Both the position numbers and the translations under genes were made by a program. From Corynebacterium lubricantis DSM 45231 (GTDB lineage: Bacteria; Actinomycetota; Actinomycetes; Mycobacteriales; Mycobacteriaceae), in NCBI RefSeq assembly GCF_000379425.1, contig NZ_KB902193.1, positions 124,001 through 188,000 of the forward strand: 64,000 nucleotides of DNA. The letters run 5' to 3'. The notes beneath the pieces were generated by a model. The model ran no database searches. It had not been told where the DNA came from and saw nothing but the letters and a program-made list of their open reading frames with translations. The stretch's first letter is position 1. Each line of letters opens with the position of its first letter. Positions 8,874 to 17,772 of the stretch are shown here, piece by piece.

Positions 8874-9239
8874 ATGAAGAAGTGGCTCTTATTGGGCGGC
8901 GTGATCGCCTCGGAGGTGACCGCAACGCTGTCGCTGCGCGCCGCCATCGACCAGCCCGCATGGACCGCAGTCGTTGTGGCTGGCTACCTGCTGGCCTTTG
9001 TGTTCCTGGGTCTCACGCTGCGCGAAGGGATGAGCGTCGGCGTTGCCTACGGCATTTGGGGAGCAACCGGCGTGGCAGCGATCGCGCTGTTGGCAATGGT
9101 GCTTTTCGACGAAATGCTCACACCCGGGGCCCTCGTAGGCATCGTTTTGATCATCATCGGAGTCGTGCTGATCGAAACGGGATCCTCTGAAAGTTCCCAG
9201 GAGCCTTCTCAGAAGCCTTCTCAAGGGGTTCGCGCGTGA
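8874..9239 (+). CDS. small multidrug resistance (SMR) protein, first of a pair
   Basis: 121 residues, four hydrophobic helices, with the SMR signature glutamate in helix 1 (GGVIASEVTATLSLRA) and GVAYGIWGATGVAAIALLAM in helix 3. The C-terminal tail adds a short repeat (SSQEPSQKPSQ) not needed for the fold. Paired SMR genes usually form heterodimeric drug/proton antiporters (for example EbrAB or YkkCD). The stop overlaps the GTG of the second gene (GTGA at 9236), so the two are coupled. The ribosome binding site GAGGGGAG is strong but lies inside a hairpin. Confidence 0.9.
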   Translation: MKKWLLLGGVIASEVTATLSLRAAIDQPAWTAVVVAGYLLAFVFLGLTLREGMSVGVAYGIWGATGVAAIALLAMVLFDEMLTPGALVGIVLIIIGVVLIETGSSESSQEPSQKPSQGVRA

Positions 9240-9550
9240 GCTGGGTCTGGCTGCTGTTGTCCATTGCTGCCGAGGTCACTGGCACCTTGTCCATGCGGGC
9301 AAGTGACGGGTTTCGAAAGAAGAAATGGCTCATCCCGATGGGCCTGGCATATATTGTCGCCTTCTTCTTCCTCGGACTAACTCTGAGCTCAGGAATGCCG
9401 GTGGGTGTGGCCTACGGGCTCTGGACGGCGATCGGCATCGTCGCCATCTCGGTTCTGGCCAAGGTGATCTGGAACGAACCGCTGACAGGCCGCATGCTCG
9501 TGGGCATGGGCTTCATTGGGGTCGGCGTGCTGCTGGTGGAGCTCTCCTAG
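9236..9550 (+). CDS. SMR family protein, second of the pair
   Basis: 104 residues, the usual SMR length. Helix 1 carries the conserved glutamate (LLSIAAEVTGTLSMRASDGF) and helix 3 GVAYGLWTAIGIVAISVLAK. The GTG start overlaps the preceding stop, giving one-to-one translational coupling as expected for subunits of an asymmetric heterodimer. It converges with arsR, overlapping its 3' end by 4 bases. Confidence 0.92.
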   Translation: MSWVWLLLSIAAEVTGTLSMRASDGFRKKKWLIPMGLAYIVAFFFLGLTLSSGMPVGVAYGLWTAIGIVAISVLAKVIWNEPLTGRMLVGMGFIGVGVLLVELS

Positions 9551-9894
9551 TCCATCTGCAGCACGGTGCGTAGCTCCGCGAATAATTCCGGGCGAATGCT
9601 GTGGGTGACGGTGCGGCCTTCCTTAGATTTTTCCACCAGCCCGGCCTCGGTCAGTTTCTTTAAGTGGTGCGACACGGTGGGCTGGCTCAAATCGGAAAGC
9701 TCCGTGAGTTCGCTAACCGTCATTGGCGCACAGTTTTTCTTCGTCAACTGAGAAAGCAAGCGCAGCCGGGCGGGATCGGAGAGCACCTTGAAGATCTGCG
9801 CGTAGCGCTGGGCCTCGTCCTCGGTCAGCGGGCCGGCACCGAGGGAACAGCAATCGTTGAGGTCGGTCAGCGGGAGGATCATCGGGGTGGACAT
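9547..9894 (-). CDS. arsR: ArsR-type arsenite-sensing repressor
   Basis: 115 residues from ATG 9894, which has GGGGG just upstream; an upstream ATG (9915) would sit inside the operator. Winged-helix region: LSQPTVSHHLKKLTEAGLV. An N-terminal CC pair (LNDCCSLG) and a third cysteine (KKNCAPM) are candidate As(III) ligands in the arrangement known for Corynebacterium ArsR rather than the CVC of E. coli. It is divergent from acr3-arsC, with two copies of an operator-like sequence between them. Confidence 0.9.
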   Translation of the reverse strand: MSTPMILPLTDLNDCCSLGAGPLTEDEAQRYAQIFKVLSDPARLRLLSQLTKKNCAPMTVSELTELSDLSQPTVSHHLKKLTEAGLVEKSKEGRTVTHSIRPELFAELRTVLQMD

Positions 9895-9906
9895 ACCCCC
9901 ACTATA

Positions 9907-9958
9907 TATTGACACGTATCGATATGGAACCTAGTTTTGATATTGATAAGTGTCGATG
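9907..9958. promoter_or_regulatory. two inverted copies of a likely ArsR operator
   Basis: The 19-base sequence at 9907-9925 (TATTGACACGTATCGATAT) recurs as its reverse complement at 9940-9958 with about 15 of 19 matches (core TGACAC...ATCGATAT versus CGACAC...ATCAATAT). Both lie in the arsR-acr3 intergenic gap, one close to each gene, so they can control both directions. Confidence 0.7.
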
Positions 9959-9984
9959 TTTTAGGTGTGAAGTGAAAGGATGCG

Positions 9985-11082
9985 ATGAATACTCGCATGT
10001 CATTTTTGGACCGCTATTTGCCGGTCTGGATTCTGGTGGCCATGGCCGCAGGGCTGCTGATTAGCCAGGTATTCCCGGGTATTGGAGATGCGCTCGGTGC
10101 AATGGAAGTCGGGGGAATCTCTATTCCGATCGCCATCGGCCTGTTGATCATGATGTATCCGCCGCTGGCTAAAGTGCGCTACGACAAGGCTGCCAAGATC
10201 GCCGCAGATAAGCGCCTCATGCTGGTCTCGCTCGGGCTGAACTGGATTGTCGGCCCGCTTCTCATGTTCGCGCTGGCGTGGATCTTCCTGCCGGACCAGC
10301 CGGAACTGCGCACCGGGCTGATCATCGTCGGTCTCGCACGCTGTATCGCCATGGTGCTGGTGTGGTCCGACCTCTCGTGTGGCGACCGCGAGGCCACCGC
10401 GGTGCTTGTGGCCATCAACTCCGTCTTCCAGGTGCTTATGTTTGGTGTCCTCGGGTGGTTCTACCTGCAGGTCCTGCCGGGCTGGCTGGGGCTCGAAACA
10501 GCCTCGGCTGATTTCTCCTTCTGGGCGATCATGAAGTCCGTTCTCGTATTCTTGGGCATCCCGCTGCTGGCGGGTGCGCTGACCCGGATTATCGGCGAGA
10601 AAACCAAGGGCAGGCAATGGTACGAGGAGAAGTTCATTCCACGCATCTCCCCACTGGCTCTAATCGGTTTGCTGTACACCATCGTGTTGCTCTTCGCGCT
10701 CCAAGGTGACCAGGTCATGGAGAACCCGTGGGCCGTGGTCCGAGTGGCTATCCCGCTGGTCCTGTACTTCGTGATCATGTTTGGCATCGCGCTTGTCACC
10801 TCCCGAGGATCGGGAATGAATTACGCGCAGTCCGCGTCGGTGTCCTTTACCGCGGCCGGAAATAATTTCGAGCTCGCAATCGCCGTGGCAATTGGTACAT
10901 TCGGAGCTACGTCCGGCCAAGCACTCGCCGGAACTATCGGGCCACTCATTGAAGTCCCTGTCCTCGTGGCACTTGTTTACGTCATGCGCTGGCTTGGCCC
11001 GAAACTTTTCCCCGGCGATCCGACTCTGCCCCCAACAACTCCCACCGAATCTACTTCTCTCAAGGAGAACTCCCATGTCTGA
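9985..11082 (+). CDS. acr3: ACR3-family arsenite efflux transporter
   Basis: 365 residues, 10 membrane helices. [19 protein letters not shown] at the N-terminus, [19 protein letters not shown] (with the essential cysteine of ACR3 in ARC) and the [20 protein letters not shown] segment are family signatures. It exports As(III), and possibly Sb(III), using the proton motive force. The ribosome binding site is GTGAAAGGA upstream of ATG 9985. The 3' end overlaps arsC by 8 bases. Regulation by the divergent ArsR is expected. Confidence 0.96.
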   Translation: MNTRMSFLDRYLPVWILVAMAAGLLISQVFPGIGDALGAMEVGGISIPIAIGLLIMMYPPLAKVRYDKAAKIAADKRLMLVSLGLNWIVGPLLMFALAWIFLPDQPELRTGLIIVGLARCIAMVLVWSDLSCGDREATAVLVAINSVFQVLMFGVLGWFYLQVLPGWLGLETASADFSFWAIMKSVLVFLGIPLLAGALTRIIGEKTKGRQWYEEKFIPRISPLALIGLLYTIVLLFALQGDQVMENPWAVVRVAIPLVLYFVIMFGIALVTSRGSGMNYAQSASVSFTAAGNNFELAIAVAIGTFGATSGQALAGTIGPLIEVPVLVALVYVMRWLGPKLFPGDPTLPPTTPTESTSLKENSHV

Positions 11083-11494
11083 TTCTGCTCACAAACCCCA
11101 GGTCCTGTTCGTGTGCGTCGGCAACGGCGGCAAATCCCAGATGGCTGCAGCGCTGGCCGAAAAGCACGCCGGTGACAAGCTGGAGATCCATTCGGCCGGC
11201 ACCAAGCCGGGCACTAAATTGAACGCACAGTCCGTAGAATCCATCGCCGAGGTCGGCGCCGACATGTCCCAGGGCACTCCGAAGGGAGTCGACCCGCAGC
11301 TGCTGCGCAGCGCCGATCGCGTGGTCATCTTGGGCAAGGACGCACAGCTCGAATTGCCCGAGGATGCCCAGGGCACCCTCGAGCGGTGGGAGACCGACGA
11401 GCCTTCCGAGCGTGGCATCGAAGGCATGGAGCGGATGCGCCTTGTCCGCGATGACATCGATGCGCGGGTACAAAAGCTTATCGACGAGCTGTAG
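11075..11494 (+). CDS. arsC: arsenate reductase / arsenate-mycothiol transferase (LMW phosphatase fold)
   Basis: 139 residues from ATG 11075 with AAGGAGAA at 11062-11069. The loop [13 protein letters not shown] is the C-x5-K/S-type P-loop of the corynebacterial ArsC1/ArsC2 proteins, which join arsenate to mycothiol and leave reduction to mycoredoxin. Only the one catalytic cysteine is seen near the N-terminus, as expected for that mechanism (pI258-type enzymes need three). It overlaps acr3 by 8 bases and completes an arsenate-to-arsenite-to-export route. The 3' end overlaps the convergent amidase by 17 bases. Confidence 0.92.
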   Translation: MSDSAHKPQVLFVCVGNGGKSQMAAALAEKHAGDKLEIHSAGTKPGTKLNAQSVESIAEVGADMSQGTPKGVDPQLLRSADRVVILGKDAQLELPEDAQGTLERWETDEPSERGIEGMERMRLVRDDIDARVQKLIDEL

Positions 11495-12740
11495 TCCCAG
11501 ATTTCCAAGTGATGGCGGATAGTTGCTGGGCTAGGCCGAGAATCGCACGGTTATCGACTCTGATGGCGCCTAGTTGAATGCTCACTGGCAAGGGGGTCTC
11601 CTCGGTGGAGGATAGGTAAAGCGGTAGGGAAATCGCTGCGCCTCCGCTCATATTGAAAATGGAGCCCCACGGAGTCCAGCGTGTTTGAGTCAGGAAGTCT
11701 TGCTCTGGTCCCAATGCCGTGAAGGATCCGATTTCTGGTGGCTCATGCGACAACATGGGACTGAGCAACACATCGACGGGCCAAGCGGCGCGTAGCTCGT
11801 CGGCGGACCCTTCCAACCTTGAAATATCCTTTTTCGGCGGCGTGCTGTGGGCATTGTCGCGAAACCACTCGACGATGTCACTTGAAGGTGCCTCAGCGCG
11901 AGAGACTTTCGCACTAAATACGCGGCGAAAACTCCCAAACAGTCCCGCAGCGTCAAGGGCCCCCGGATCAAGGTCTATGACGTCGTGGCCTGCTGCAGCA
12001 AGCGTGTTCGCTGCTAGTTCGGTTGCGCGAATGGCTTCGGTAGCAACATCAGAGCGCGACATATCGTGAGCCAGCAGGGGAGAGATAATCACACCAATAC
12101 GCAGAGTTCGAGGTCGGGCAAGTCTTTCGACGTTGTGGGCAAAGAGCGTCTCCGCCAACGAACGCGTGAGAACTCCTTGGGCACTGAGCATTCCGCCAAT
12201 TGGCGTATGCGAAGGTTTGAAACCAACTAGTCCGCACGCGGCCGCGGGAATGCGAATCGAACCGCCGCCATCAGAGCCATGGGCGATATCGACGAGCCCC
12301 TGTGCGACCGCAACAGCGGCACCTCCCGACGACCCACCAGGAGTGCGAGCCTCACCTGGCCATAGCGGGTTGTGTGGAGCAGGAAGGCCAACAGGTTCGG
12401 TGTAGCCAGTCATGCCCAGTTCGGATGTGGCCGTTTTGCCTGGGATGATGGCGCCTTCTGTCAGTAGCGTGCGCACCAACTCTGCAGATTGAGTCGCGTG
12501 ACTGCGCCGATGAATCGAGCCGTATGTTGAAGGCATACCCGCGACATCAGTTAAGTCCTTGATGGGGACGATTCGCCCGTGCCAGCGTCCACGTCGCTCC
12601 GGTGGCACCGTGTCAAGATAGGTCGCACGCTTCACTGTGGCGCCAAAATCTAGGTGGCTGAAGCCATGTTCTTCCGGAGACAGTCCGGAGATCTTGTGGA
12701 TGAACTGCTTCACAATGTTTGTAGCACTTACAGAACTCAA
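11478..12740 (-). CDS. amidase (amidase-signature family)
   Basis: 420 residues. The Ser-cisSer-Lys triad is visible: PIKDLTDV (Lys), [14 protein letters not shown] (cis-Ser) and [14 protein letters not shown] (nucleophilic Ser). It hydrolyses amide bonds of unknown substrate; relatives are called GatA-like, but the C-terminal half differs from true glutamyl-tRNA amidotransferase and no gatB/gatC is nearby. ATG 12740 overlaps the stop of the upstream acetyltransferase gene by 4 bases, so the two form an operon. Confidence 0.9.
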   Translation of the reverse strand: MSSVSATNIVKQFIHKISGLSPEEHGFSHLDFGATVKRATYLDTVPPERRGRWHGRIVPIKDLTDVAGMPSTYGSIHRRSHATQSAELVRTLLTEGAIIPGKTATSELGMTGYTEPVGLPAPHNPLWPGEARTPGGSSGGAAVAVAQGLVDIAHGSDGGGSIRIPAAACGLVGFKPSHTPIGGMLSAQGVLTRSLAETLFAHNVERLARPRTLRIGVIISPLLAHDMSRSDVATEAIRATELAANTLAAAGHDVIDLDPGALDAAGLFGSFRRVFSAKVSRAEAPSSDIVEWFRDNAHSTPPKKDISRLEGSADELRAAWPVDVLLSPMLSHEPPEIGSFTALGPEQDFLTQTRWTPWGSIFNMSGGAAISLPLYLSSTEETPLPVSIQLGAIRVDNRAILGLAQQLSAITWKSGTTARR

Positions 12741-13342
12741 TATTCCCCAGGCTCCAATTCCTCACGCTCAAGCGTGTCGCCTGGCTGATTGAGGGTGCGG
12801 GTCACCTTTCCCGGCACACCCATGACCAGGGAATCGTCGGGAATATCCTTCGTGACTACTGCACCGGCGGCAACCACGCAGCGATTTCCAACGGTCACTC
12901 CGGGCATGACCATGGCGCCAGCGCCGAACCAGCAATCGTCGCCAATTGCGATAGGGCGGGCGCGCTCCCAGCCCTTGATGCGCATCTCCACGTCGTTGAC
13001 GGGGTGTTCGGCGGTAATTAATTGGCAGCCGGGGCCGAAAAGGGTGTTGTTGCCCACGGAGACAGGTGCGACATCGATGATGATGCAATTGAAGTTCATG
13101 AAACATCCCGAACCGAAGGTGGTGTTGATCCCGTACTCGAGGTGGAGTGGGGCAAAGGTTTCCGGGACACCAGAACCGGGGGCTAGCGCCTCCGCTAGGA
13201 TTGCTTCTCCTTGCGCCATATCGGTGTTGGCAAGATCGTTGAAGCGCTTCATGATGGAGCGGTTTTTCTCGTGCTGTTGCACGATCTCAGGTCCTCCCGC
13301 GATATACCACGCGCCACTTGTCATTCTGTTAAAGTCGTGCAT
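12737..13342 (-). CDS. sugar O-acetyltransferase, left-handed beta-helix (maa/lacA-like)
   Basis: 201 residues. N-terminal maltose/galactoside acetyltransferase cap (MTSGAWYIAGGPEI, RFNDL), then hexapeptide repeats (FGSGCFMNFNC, VGNNTLFGPGC, AIGDDCWFGAGAMVMPGVTVG, AGAVVTKDIP) ending VMGVPGKV. These enzymes move acetyl from acetyl-CoA to sugars as trimers. The acceptor is unknown. First gene of a two-gene operon with the amidase, which could deacylate or process related compounds, but that is speculation. Confidence 0.9.
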   Translation of the reverse strand: MHDFNRMTSGAWYIAGGPEIVQQHEKNRSIMKRFNDLANTDMAQGEAILAEALAPGSGVPETFAPLHLEYGINTTFGSGCFMNFNCIIIDVAPVSVGNNTLFGPGCQLITAEHPVNDVEMRIKGWERARPIAIGDDCWFGAGAMVMPGVTVGNRCVVAAGAVVTKDIPDDSLVMGVPGKVTRTLNQPGDTLEREELEPGEY

Positions 13343-13371
13343 GGAACCAATCCTACAGATCCCTACTTTTT

Positions 13372-13392
13372 ATTAGTGTGACCTGCGCTAAT
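13372..13392. promoter_or_regulatory. inverted repeat, possible operator of the SDR gene
   Basis: ATTAGTG (13372-13378) and CGCTAAT (13386-13392) form a 6-of-7 inverted repeat with a 7-base spacer in the gap between the divergent acetyltransferase and SDR genes. AT-rich TACTTTAAAT follows at about 13399. It could bind a MarR/TetR-type regulator; none is adjacent. Confidence 0.35.
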
Positions 13393-13460
13393 GAAAATAC
13401 TTTAAATTTCTACCATGATTGGTGACGTGTCAGGAAATGGCTAATTTTTAAGGAGTAAAC

Positions 13461-14219
13461 ATGGGTAAATTTGACGGAAAAGTAGCACTTGTTACCGGCG
13501 GCGGTTCCGGTATCGGCGAAGCGATTGCGAAGGAGCTCGCTGAAGGCGGCGCGAAGGTTATTGCAGCCGATCTCAACCTTGAGGGTGCACAGCGCGTCGT
13601 CGACGAGATTAAGCAGGCCGGCGGCGAGGCTGCCGCATTCCAGATGGATGCTTCCTCCAAGGAAGACAACAAGGCAGCGGTTGATTTCGCCGTGGAGACT
13701 TTCGGTTCCCTCGAGCTGGCGGTCAACAACGCTGGCATCGGCGGCAATAATGCCCCAATCGGTGAGATCGATCTGGAGAACTGGGACAAGGTCATCGGCA
13801 TCAACCTCAATGGTGTGCTGTACGGGTGCCACTACCAGATCGCCCAGTTCCTGAAGCAGGACAACACCGATAAGACCGCAATCGTGAACATGTCGTCTAT
13901 CCACGGCGTGACCTCGGTCTGGGGCAACTCGGCGTACGCTGCAGCGAAGCACGGCGTGATCGGCCTGACCAAGAACGCTGGTGTGGAGTACGCTGCCCAG
14001 GGTATTCGCGTCAACGCCGTTGGCCCTGCTTATATCGAAACCCCGCTGCTTGCGAATATGTCGAAGGAAGCTTACGACGGCCTCGTCGCAAAGCACCCAA
14101 TCGGCCGCCTCGGCCAGCCAGAAGAGGTAGCGAAGCTCACCGCGTTCCTGCTCAGCGAGGACGCATCCTTCATCACCGGCTCCTACCACCTGGTTGATGG
14201 TGGCTACACCGCTCCATAA
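13461..14219 (+). CDS. short-chain dehydrogenase/reductase (classical SDR)
   Basis: 252 residues with TGGGSGIGEAIA (cofactor loop), NNAGIGG, catalytic Ser in NMSSIHGV, YAAAK (Tyr/Lys) and the C-terminal YHLVDGGYTAP. The aspartate in AADLNLE after beta-2 favours NAD(H). It resembles glucose-1-dehydrogenase and 3-oxoacyl-ACP-reductase-like SDRs; the substrate is unknown. Strong AAGGAG (13450-13455) before ATG 13461. A terminator follows, so it is transcribed alone. Confidence 0.92.
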   Translation: MGKFDGKVALVTGGGSGIGEAIAKELAEGGAKVIAADLNLEGAQRVVDEIKQAGGEAAAFQMDASSKEDNKAAVDFAVETFGSLELAVNNAGIGGNNAPIGEIDLENWDKVIGINLNGVLYGCHYQIAQFLKQDNTDKTAIVNMSSIHGVTSVWGNSAYAAAKHGVIGLTKNAGVEYAAQGIRVNAVGPAYIETPLLANMSKEAYDGLVAKHPIGRLGQPEEVAKLTAFLLSEDASFITGSYHLVDGGYTAP

Positions 14220-14235
14220 CCACGTGCGGGAGCGT

Positions 14236-14269
14236 GCGTCGATAAGCATTATGCTTGTCGGCGCTTTTT
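14236..14269 (+). terminator. Rho-independent terminator
   Basis: GCGTCGATAAGC (14236-14247) pairs with GCTTGTCGGCGC (14253-14264), 12 base pairs with two G-U pairs and a 5-base loop, followed by TTTTT. Confidence 0.85.
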
Positions 14270-14371
14270 CGCTTTACGACGAGGCGTGACTCCAGGGAAC
14301 CGTCAGGGAGCCCCCTAACAATGGTCTAGAACTCATTGCGGGGATGTGGGTGATCTGGCACACTCGGCTGC

Positions 14372-15082
14372 ATGGTAAACAAAGTAGCAGTAGTAACAGG
14401 TGGCTCAGCAGGTATCGGCGAGGCGACGGCGCGCGCACTCGCCAGCGACGGGTGGACGGTTTACGTCGCAGCTCGTCGTAAAGATCGCGTGGAAAAGATC
14501 GCCGAGGAAATCGGTGGTATTCCCGTCGAGCTCGACGTGACCAGCCAGGAATCCGTGGACGCGCTCGTCGCGCAGCTCGACCGGGTGGACCTTTTGGTTA
14601 ATAATGCTGGCGGCGCACGTGGCACTGACCCACTCCGAGAAGCCAACGAAGACGACTGGCGCTGGATGTACGAGGTCAACGTCCTAGGCCTCGTCCGTAT
14701 TACCAAGGCGCTGTACCCAATGTTGCTGGAATCCGAGGGCCAGATCATTAACGTCGGTTCCGTGGCGGGCTTCCGTGCCTACGCCGGTGGCTCGGGTTAT
14801 AACGCCGCGAAGTTTGGTGTGAGCGCGCTGACCCGTGCGATGCGTTTGGAGGAGGAGAATAACCCGATCCGCATCTGTGAGATCGCGCCTGGCCGAGTTA
14901 AAACCGACTTCTCCAAGAACCGCTTCAAGGGCGACGAGGAAAAGGCGGACGCGGTATACGCAGACAAGCTCAACCTGTCTGCGGAAGATATCGCCGAGGC
15001 AGTGCGCTGGGTCTCCTCGCTGCCGAAGCACATGAATATTGACACGATGAACATCATGCCGCGGGACCAGGCGCGGGTGTAA
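14372..15082 (+). CDS. SDR family oxidoreductase, YdfG-like
   Basis: 236 residues: TGGSAGIGEATA, AARRKDRVE after beta-2 (basic, favouring NADPH), NNAGGARG, catalytic NVGSVAGF and YNAAKFG, then RVKTDFSKNRFKGDEEKADAVY. The layout matches the YdfG group, which reduces 3-hydroxy acids and serine-like substrates; the substrate here is not proven. It stands alone between two terminators. Confidence 0.9.
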   Translation: MVNKVAVVTGGSAGIGEATARALASDGWTVYVAARRKDRVEKIAEEIGGIPVELDVTSQESVDALVAQLDRVDLLVNNAGGARGTDPLREANEDDWRWMYEVNVLGLVRITKALYPMLLESEGQIINVGSVAGFRAYAGGSGYNAAKFGVSALTRAMRLEEENNPIRICEIAPGRVKTDFSKNRFKGDEEKADAVYADKLNLSAEDIAEAVRWVSSLPKHMNIDTMNIMPRDQARV

Positions 15083-15091
15083 TGAAAAATT

Positions 15092-15146
15092 AATCCCGCT
15101 GCCTGAAGCTTTAGGAAGCTATCGGACAGCGGGATTTTCTTTTTGT
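15092..15146. terminator. terminator hairpin between convergent genes
   Basis: AATCCCGCTG (15092-15101) is the exact complement of CAGCGGGATT (15127-15136), followed on the plus strand by TTCTTTTTG. It ends the SDR gene and may also act on gabD from the other side (upstream A-rich GAAAAATT). Confidence 0.85.
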
Positions 15147-15152
15147 AGTGCT

Positions 15153-16628
15153 TTACTGGTCGGCGTATGGGTCGCGGATGCCGAGGTACTGCACCGAGGT
15201 GTACTCCTCGATGCCCTCTAGGCCACCTTCGCGGCCCATGCCTGACTGCTTGACACCACCAAACGGTGCGGCTGCATTCGAGATCACACCCGTGTTGACA
15301 CCGAGCAGGCCGAACTCGAGTTGGTCGGAAACCCTAAAGATCCGCGACATGTCCTGCGAGAACACATACGATGCTAGGCCGTATTCGGAACTATTCGCCA
15401 GGCGGATCGCATCAGCTTCATCCTTAAACGTGACCACGGGAGCAACGGGGCCGAAGATTTCTTCTTTCAGGATCTGCGCATCACGCGGCACATTGTTGAG
15501 CAGCGTAGGCAGGTAGAAGTAACCGTTGCCGCTACCGCGTGCGCCACCGGTGACGACCTCAGCACCATCACTGACGGCACCGTCAACCAACGCGGAGACA
15601 GAATCGAGGGCTTTTTGTTCCACCAGCGGACCCACGGTGACGCCGTCGTCCATGCCGTTGCCCACGACTTGTTCTTCCAGGCGTGCTGCAAAGCGACGGC
15701 TGAACTCCTCGGCGACGGATTCATGCACCAGGAAGCGGTTAGCTGCGGTGCAGGCCTCACCGATGTTGCGCATTTTCGCACCCATGGCACCTTCGACAGC
15801 AAGGTCGAGATCAGCGTCGTCGAAGACGATAAACGGTGCGTTGCCGCCAAGTTCCATGGAGGTGCGTAGCACCTTATCGGCTGCCTTCTTCAACAGCTGC
15901 TGGCCAACAGGGGTGGAGCCGGTAAAGGAGACCTTGCGCAGGCGATTGTCGTCCATCAGCGGGTTGGAGATCGCAGAGGCGGACTTACCGGAGACAACGT
16001 TGAGCACACCGGCTGGTAGGCCAGCATCAAGCATGGTTTGGGCGAAGTACTGGGTGGTCAACGGGGTCAGGCGTGCTGGTTTCAGTACCATGACGCAGCC
16101 AGCTGCGATCGCTGGGGCGACCTTGCGGGTGGCCATGGCTAGTGGGAAGTTCCACGGGGTGATCAGCAGGCATGGTCCGACGGGTTTGCGTGTGGTGATC
16201 ATGCGCAGGTTGCCTTCTGGAGTGGCACCGTAGCGGCCGTAGAGGCGGACTGCTTCTTCGGAGAACCAGCGTAAAAATTCGTTGCCGTAGGTGACTTCGC
16301 CGCGGGCTTCTGCTAGTGGTTTGCCCATTTCGAGAGTCATGAGGGTGGCGAATTCTTCGGCGCGTTCCTGGACGAGTTCGAAGCCACGGCGCAGGATTTC
16401 GGCGCGTTGTCGTGCCGGGGTGCGGGCCCAGTCGTGTTGGACGGCGCAGGCAGCATCGAGTGCAGCAATAGCATCCTCGCTGGTTGCTGAGGCAAGGGTG
16501 GCGATGGTTTCACCGGTAGCGGGGTTTTCCACGTCGAAGGTGGCGCCGTCGGAGGCGTCACGCCAGGAATCACCAATCAACAAACCAGTCGGAACTTTAG
16601 CAAGTAATTCAGAAACATTAATGGTCAT
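15153..16628 (-). CDS. gabD: succinate-semialdehyde dehydrogenase (GabD-type ALDH)
   Basis: 491 residues. Aldehyde dehydrogenase motifs: TPWNFPLAMATRK, SFTGSTPVGQQLL (cofactor loop), MELGGNAPFIVF (catalytic Glu), and NIGEACTAANRF (catalytic Cys). The CTAANR context is typical of GabD. It oxidises succinic semialdehyde to succinate using NAD(P). A truncated HpcH/HpaI-type aldolase lies 2 bases upstream on the same strand; intact versions of that aldolase can release succinic semialdehyde from aromatic breakdown intermediates, so the pair is probably a decayed catabolic operon. Confidence 0.92.
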   Translation of the reverse strand: MTINVSELLAKVPTGLLIGDSWRDASDGATFDVENPATGETIATLASATSEDAIAALDAACAVQHDWARTPARQRAEILRRGFELVQERAEEFATLMTLEMGKPLAEARGEVTYGNEFLRWFSEEAVRLYGRYGATPEGNLRMITTRKPVGPCLLITPWNFPLAMATRKVAPAIAAGCVMVLKPARLTPLTTQYFAQTMLDAGLPAGVLNVVSGKSASAISNPLMDDNRLRKVSFTGSTPVGQQLLKKAADKVLRTSMELGGNAPFIVFDDADLDLAVEGAMGAKMRNIGEACTAANRFLVHESVAEEFSRRFAARLEEQVVGNGMDDGVTVGPLVEQKALDSVSALVDGAVSDGAEVVTGGARGSGNGYFYLPTLLNNVPRDAQILKEEIFGPVAPVVTFKDEADAIRLANSSEYGLASYVFSQDMSRIFRVSDQLEFGLLGVNTGVISNAAAPFGGVKQSGMGREGGLEGIEEYTSVQYLGIRDPYADQ

Positions 16629-16630
16629 GA

Positions 16631-16856
16631 CTATTTTCCTTCCTTGAGTGGAGTGATGAATTTCTCCACCAGACCGCGCGCTGCGGAATTGAGCTGCTGT
16701 ACGTCTGCACCCACGAGGACGAAGTTTGCTCCAGCATCCAAGTAGTCCTGTGCTTGCTCAAGGTTGCATGTGTTGATAGCAATTGACTTGCCAGTATCCG
16801 CAGAGGCCTTGATGGACTGCTTCACACCGGGAACGACGTCAGGGTGGGTCTGTTGC
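16631..16856 (-). pseudogene. C-terminal remnant of an HpcH/HpaI-type aldolase
   Basis: The frame reads HPDVVPGVKQSI...AINTCNLEQAQDYLDAGANFVLVGADVQQLNSAARGL, the C-terminal quarter of HpcH/HpaI-family class II aldolases (full length about 250 residues). Family similarity seems to stop around 16856; upstream the frame continues as unrelated sequence. The N-terminal three quarters, with the metal and catalytic residues, are missing. It abuts gabD on the same strand. Fragment is clear; the deletion mechanism is not visible. Confidence 0.75.
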
Positions 16857-16974
16857 CCCAGAGTACTCCTCGAGGCGTCGGGTTTAGACGGGCTGATTCT
16901 GCTCAGCCGAGCGATTCAGATTCTCACTTGCGCACTTTGATACTCCAGTAGTGATGTTCCTTCGTGTGGGGCAG

Positions 16975-16998
16975 TGCAATCTGCAATGCGAGATTGCA
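16975..16998. repeat. perfect 8-bp inverted repeat in intergenic gap
   Basis: TGCAATCT (16975-16982) and AGATTGCA (16991-16998) with an 8-base spacer, in the 227-base gap between the aldolase remnant and the LysE gene. Possible operator of the LysE gene or relic of the deletion; nothing else recognisable in this gap. Confidence 0.4.
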
Positions 16999-17082
16999 GT
17001 CACCCGGATTCTCGTCGTGAAGCGATGCCCAAACATTCTCCGAGTACTGCAGCTTTACGCATGAGTAGTATTCTCGTTGCCC

Positions 17083-17733
17083 ATGACCCTTGCCTCCTTC
17101 GCCGCGCTCATCGGAGTGTGGCTCGCTGCCATTATGAGCCCCGGTCCTGACGTCTTTCAGATCATGCGTGTCGGGGCCAGATCAAGGCGCAATGGAATCT
17201 TGTGCGCACTGGGCATTGTCTTCGGCAACACTATCTGGCTCGTTGCCTCACTGATAGGCTTGGCGGCTCTTATCCAGGCAGTGCCGGAGATCCTAGCGGT
17301 GCTGCAGCTCGTGGGTGGTTCATACCTGATATATATGGGATTCGGCGCAGTCCGCAGTGGCTTAGCGACGAGAAAAGCACCAGCAACTACAACTTTGCGT
17401 GGACCCGAGATGACAGGTCAGCAGGCATTTTGGCTGGGTGTGCGCACAAATTTAGCGAACCCAAAAGCCGTGTTGTTCTACGGCGCGGTCTTCGCCCAAT
17501 TCGTGCGCCCCGATATGGGAATGCAGTGGATGTTTATCATCGCGGTGACACTCATCGTGATCGCCCTACTGTGGTTCACCCTTTTTGCCGTGTTTATCCG
17601 TGCGATTGCTAAACCACTGGAAAAGTACGGCTTTATCGTCGACATTGTTGCGGGCATCATCTTCATCGCGCTGGGCGTGTGGATGGTCGTCGAAGGCGCA
17701 ATGGGCCTATTCGGGGCAGTGGATTTAGTCTGA
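17083..17733 (+). CDS. LysE/RhtB family amino-acid exporter
   Basis: 216 residues, six hydrophobic helices. The N-terminal SPGPDVFQIMRVGARSRRNG is the family signature, with NPKAVLFYGAVFAQF in the middle. Members export amino acids or analogues by proton exchange; substrate unknown. I use ATG 17083; an in-frame TTG lies at 17077. No clear ribosome binding site, but TAGTAT (17066-17071) could be a -10 element giving a leaderless mRNA. Confidence 0.88.
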   Translation: MTLASFAALIGVWLAAIMSPGPDVFQIMRVGARSRRNGILCALGIVFGNTIWLVASLIGLAALIQAVPEILAVLQLVGGSYLIYMGFGAVRSGLATRKAPATTTLRGPEMTGQQAFWLGVRTNLANPKAVLFYGAVFAQFVRPDMGMQWMFIIAVTLIVIALLWFTLFAVFIRAIAKPLEKYGFIVDIVAGIIFIALGVWMVVEGAMGLFGAVDLV

Positions 17734-17772
17734 CTCTTCGCTTAGGGAAGGCCTGAAGTAGGCTGAAGCACT

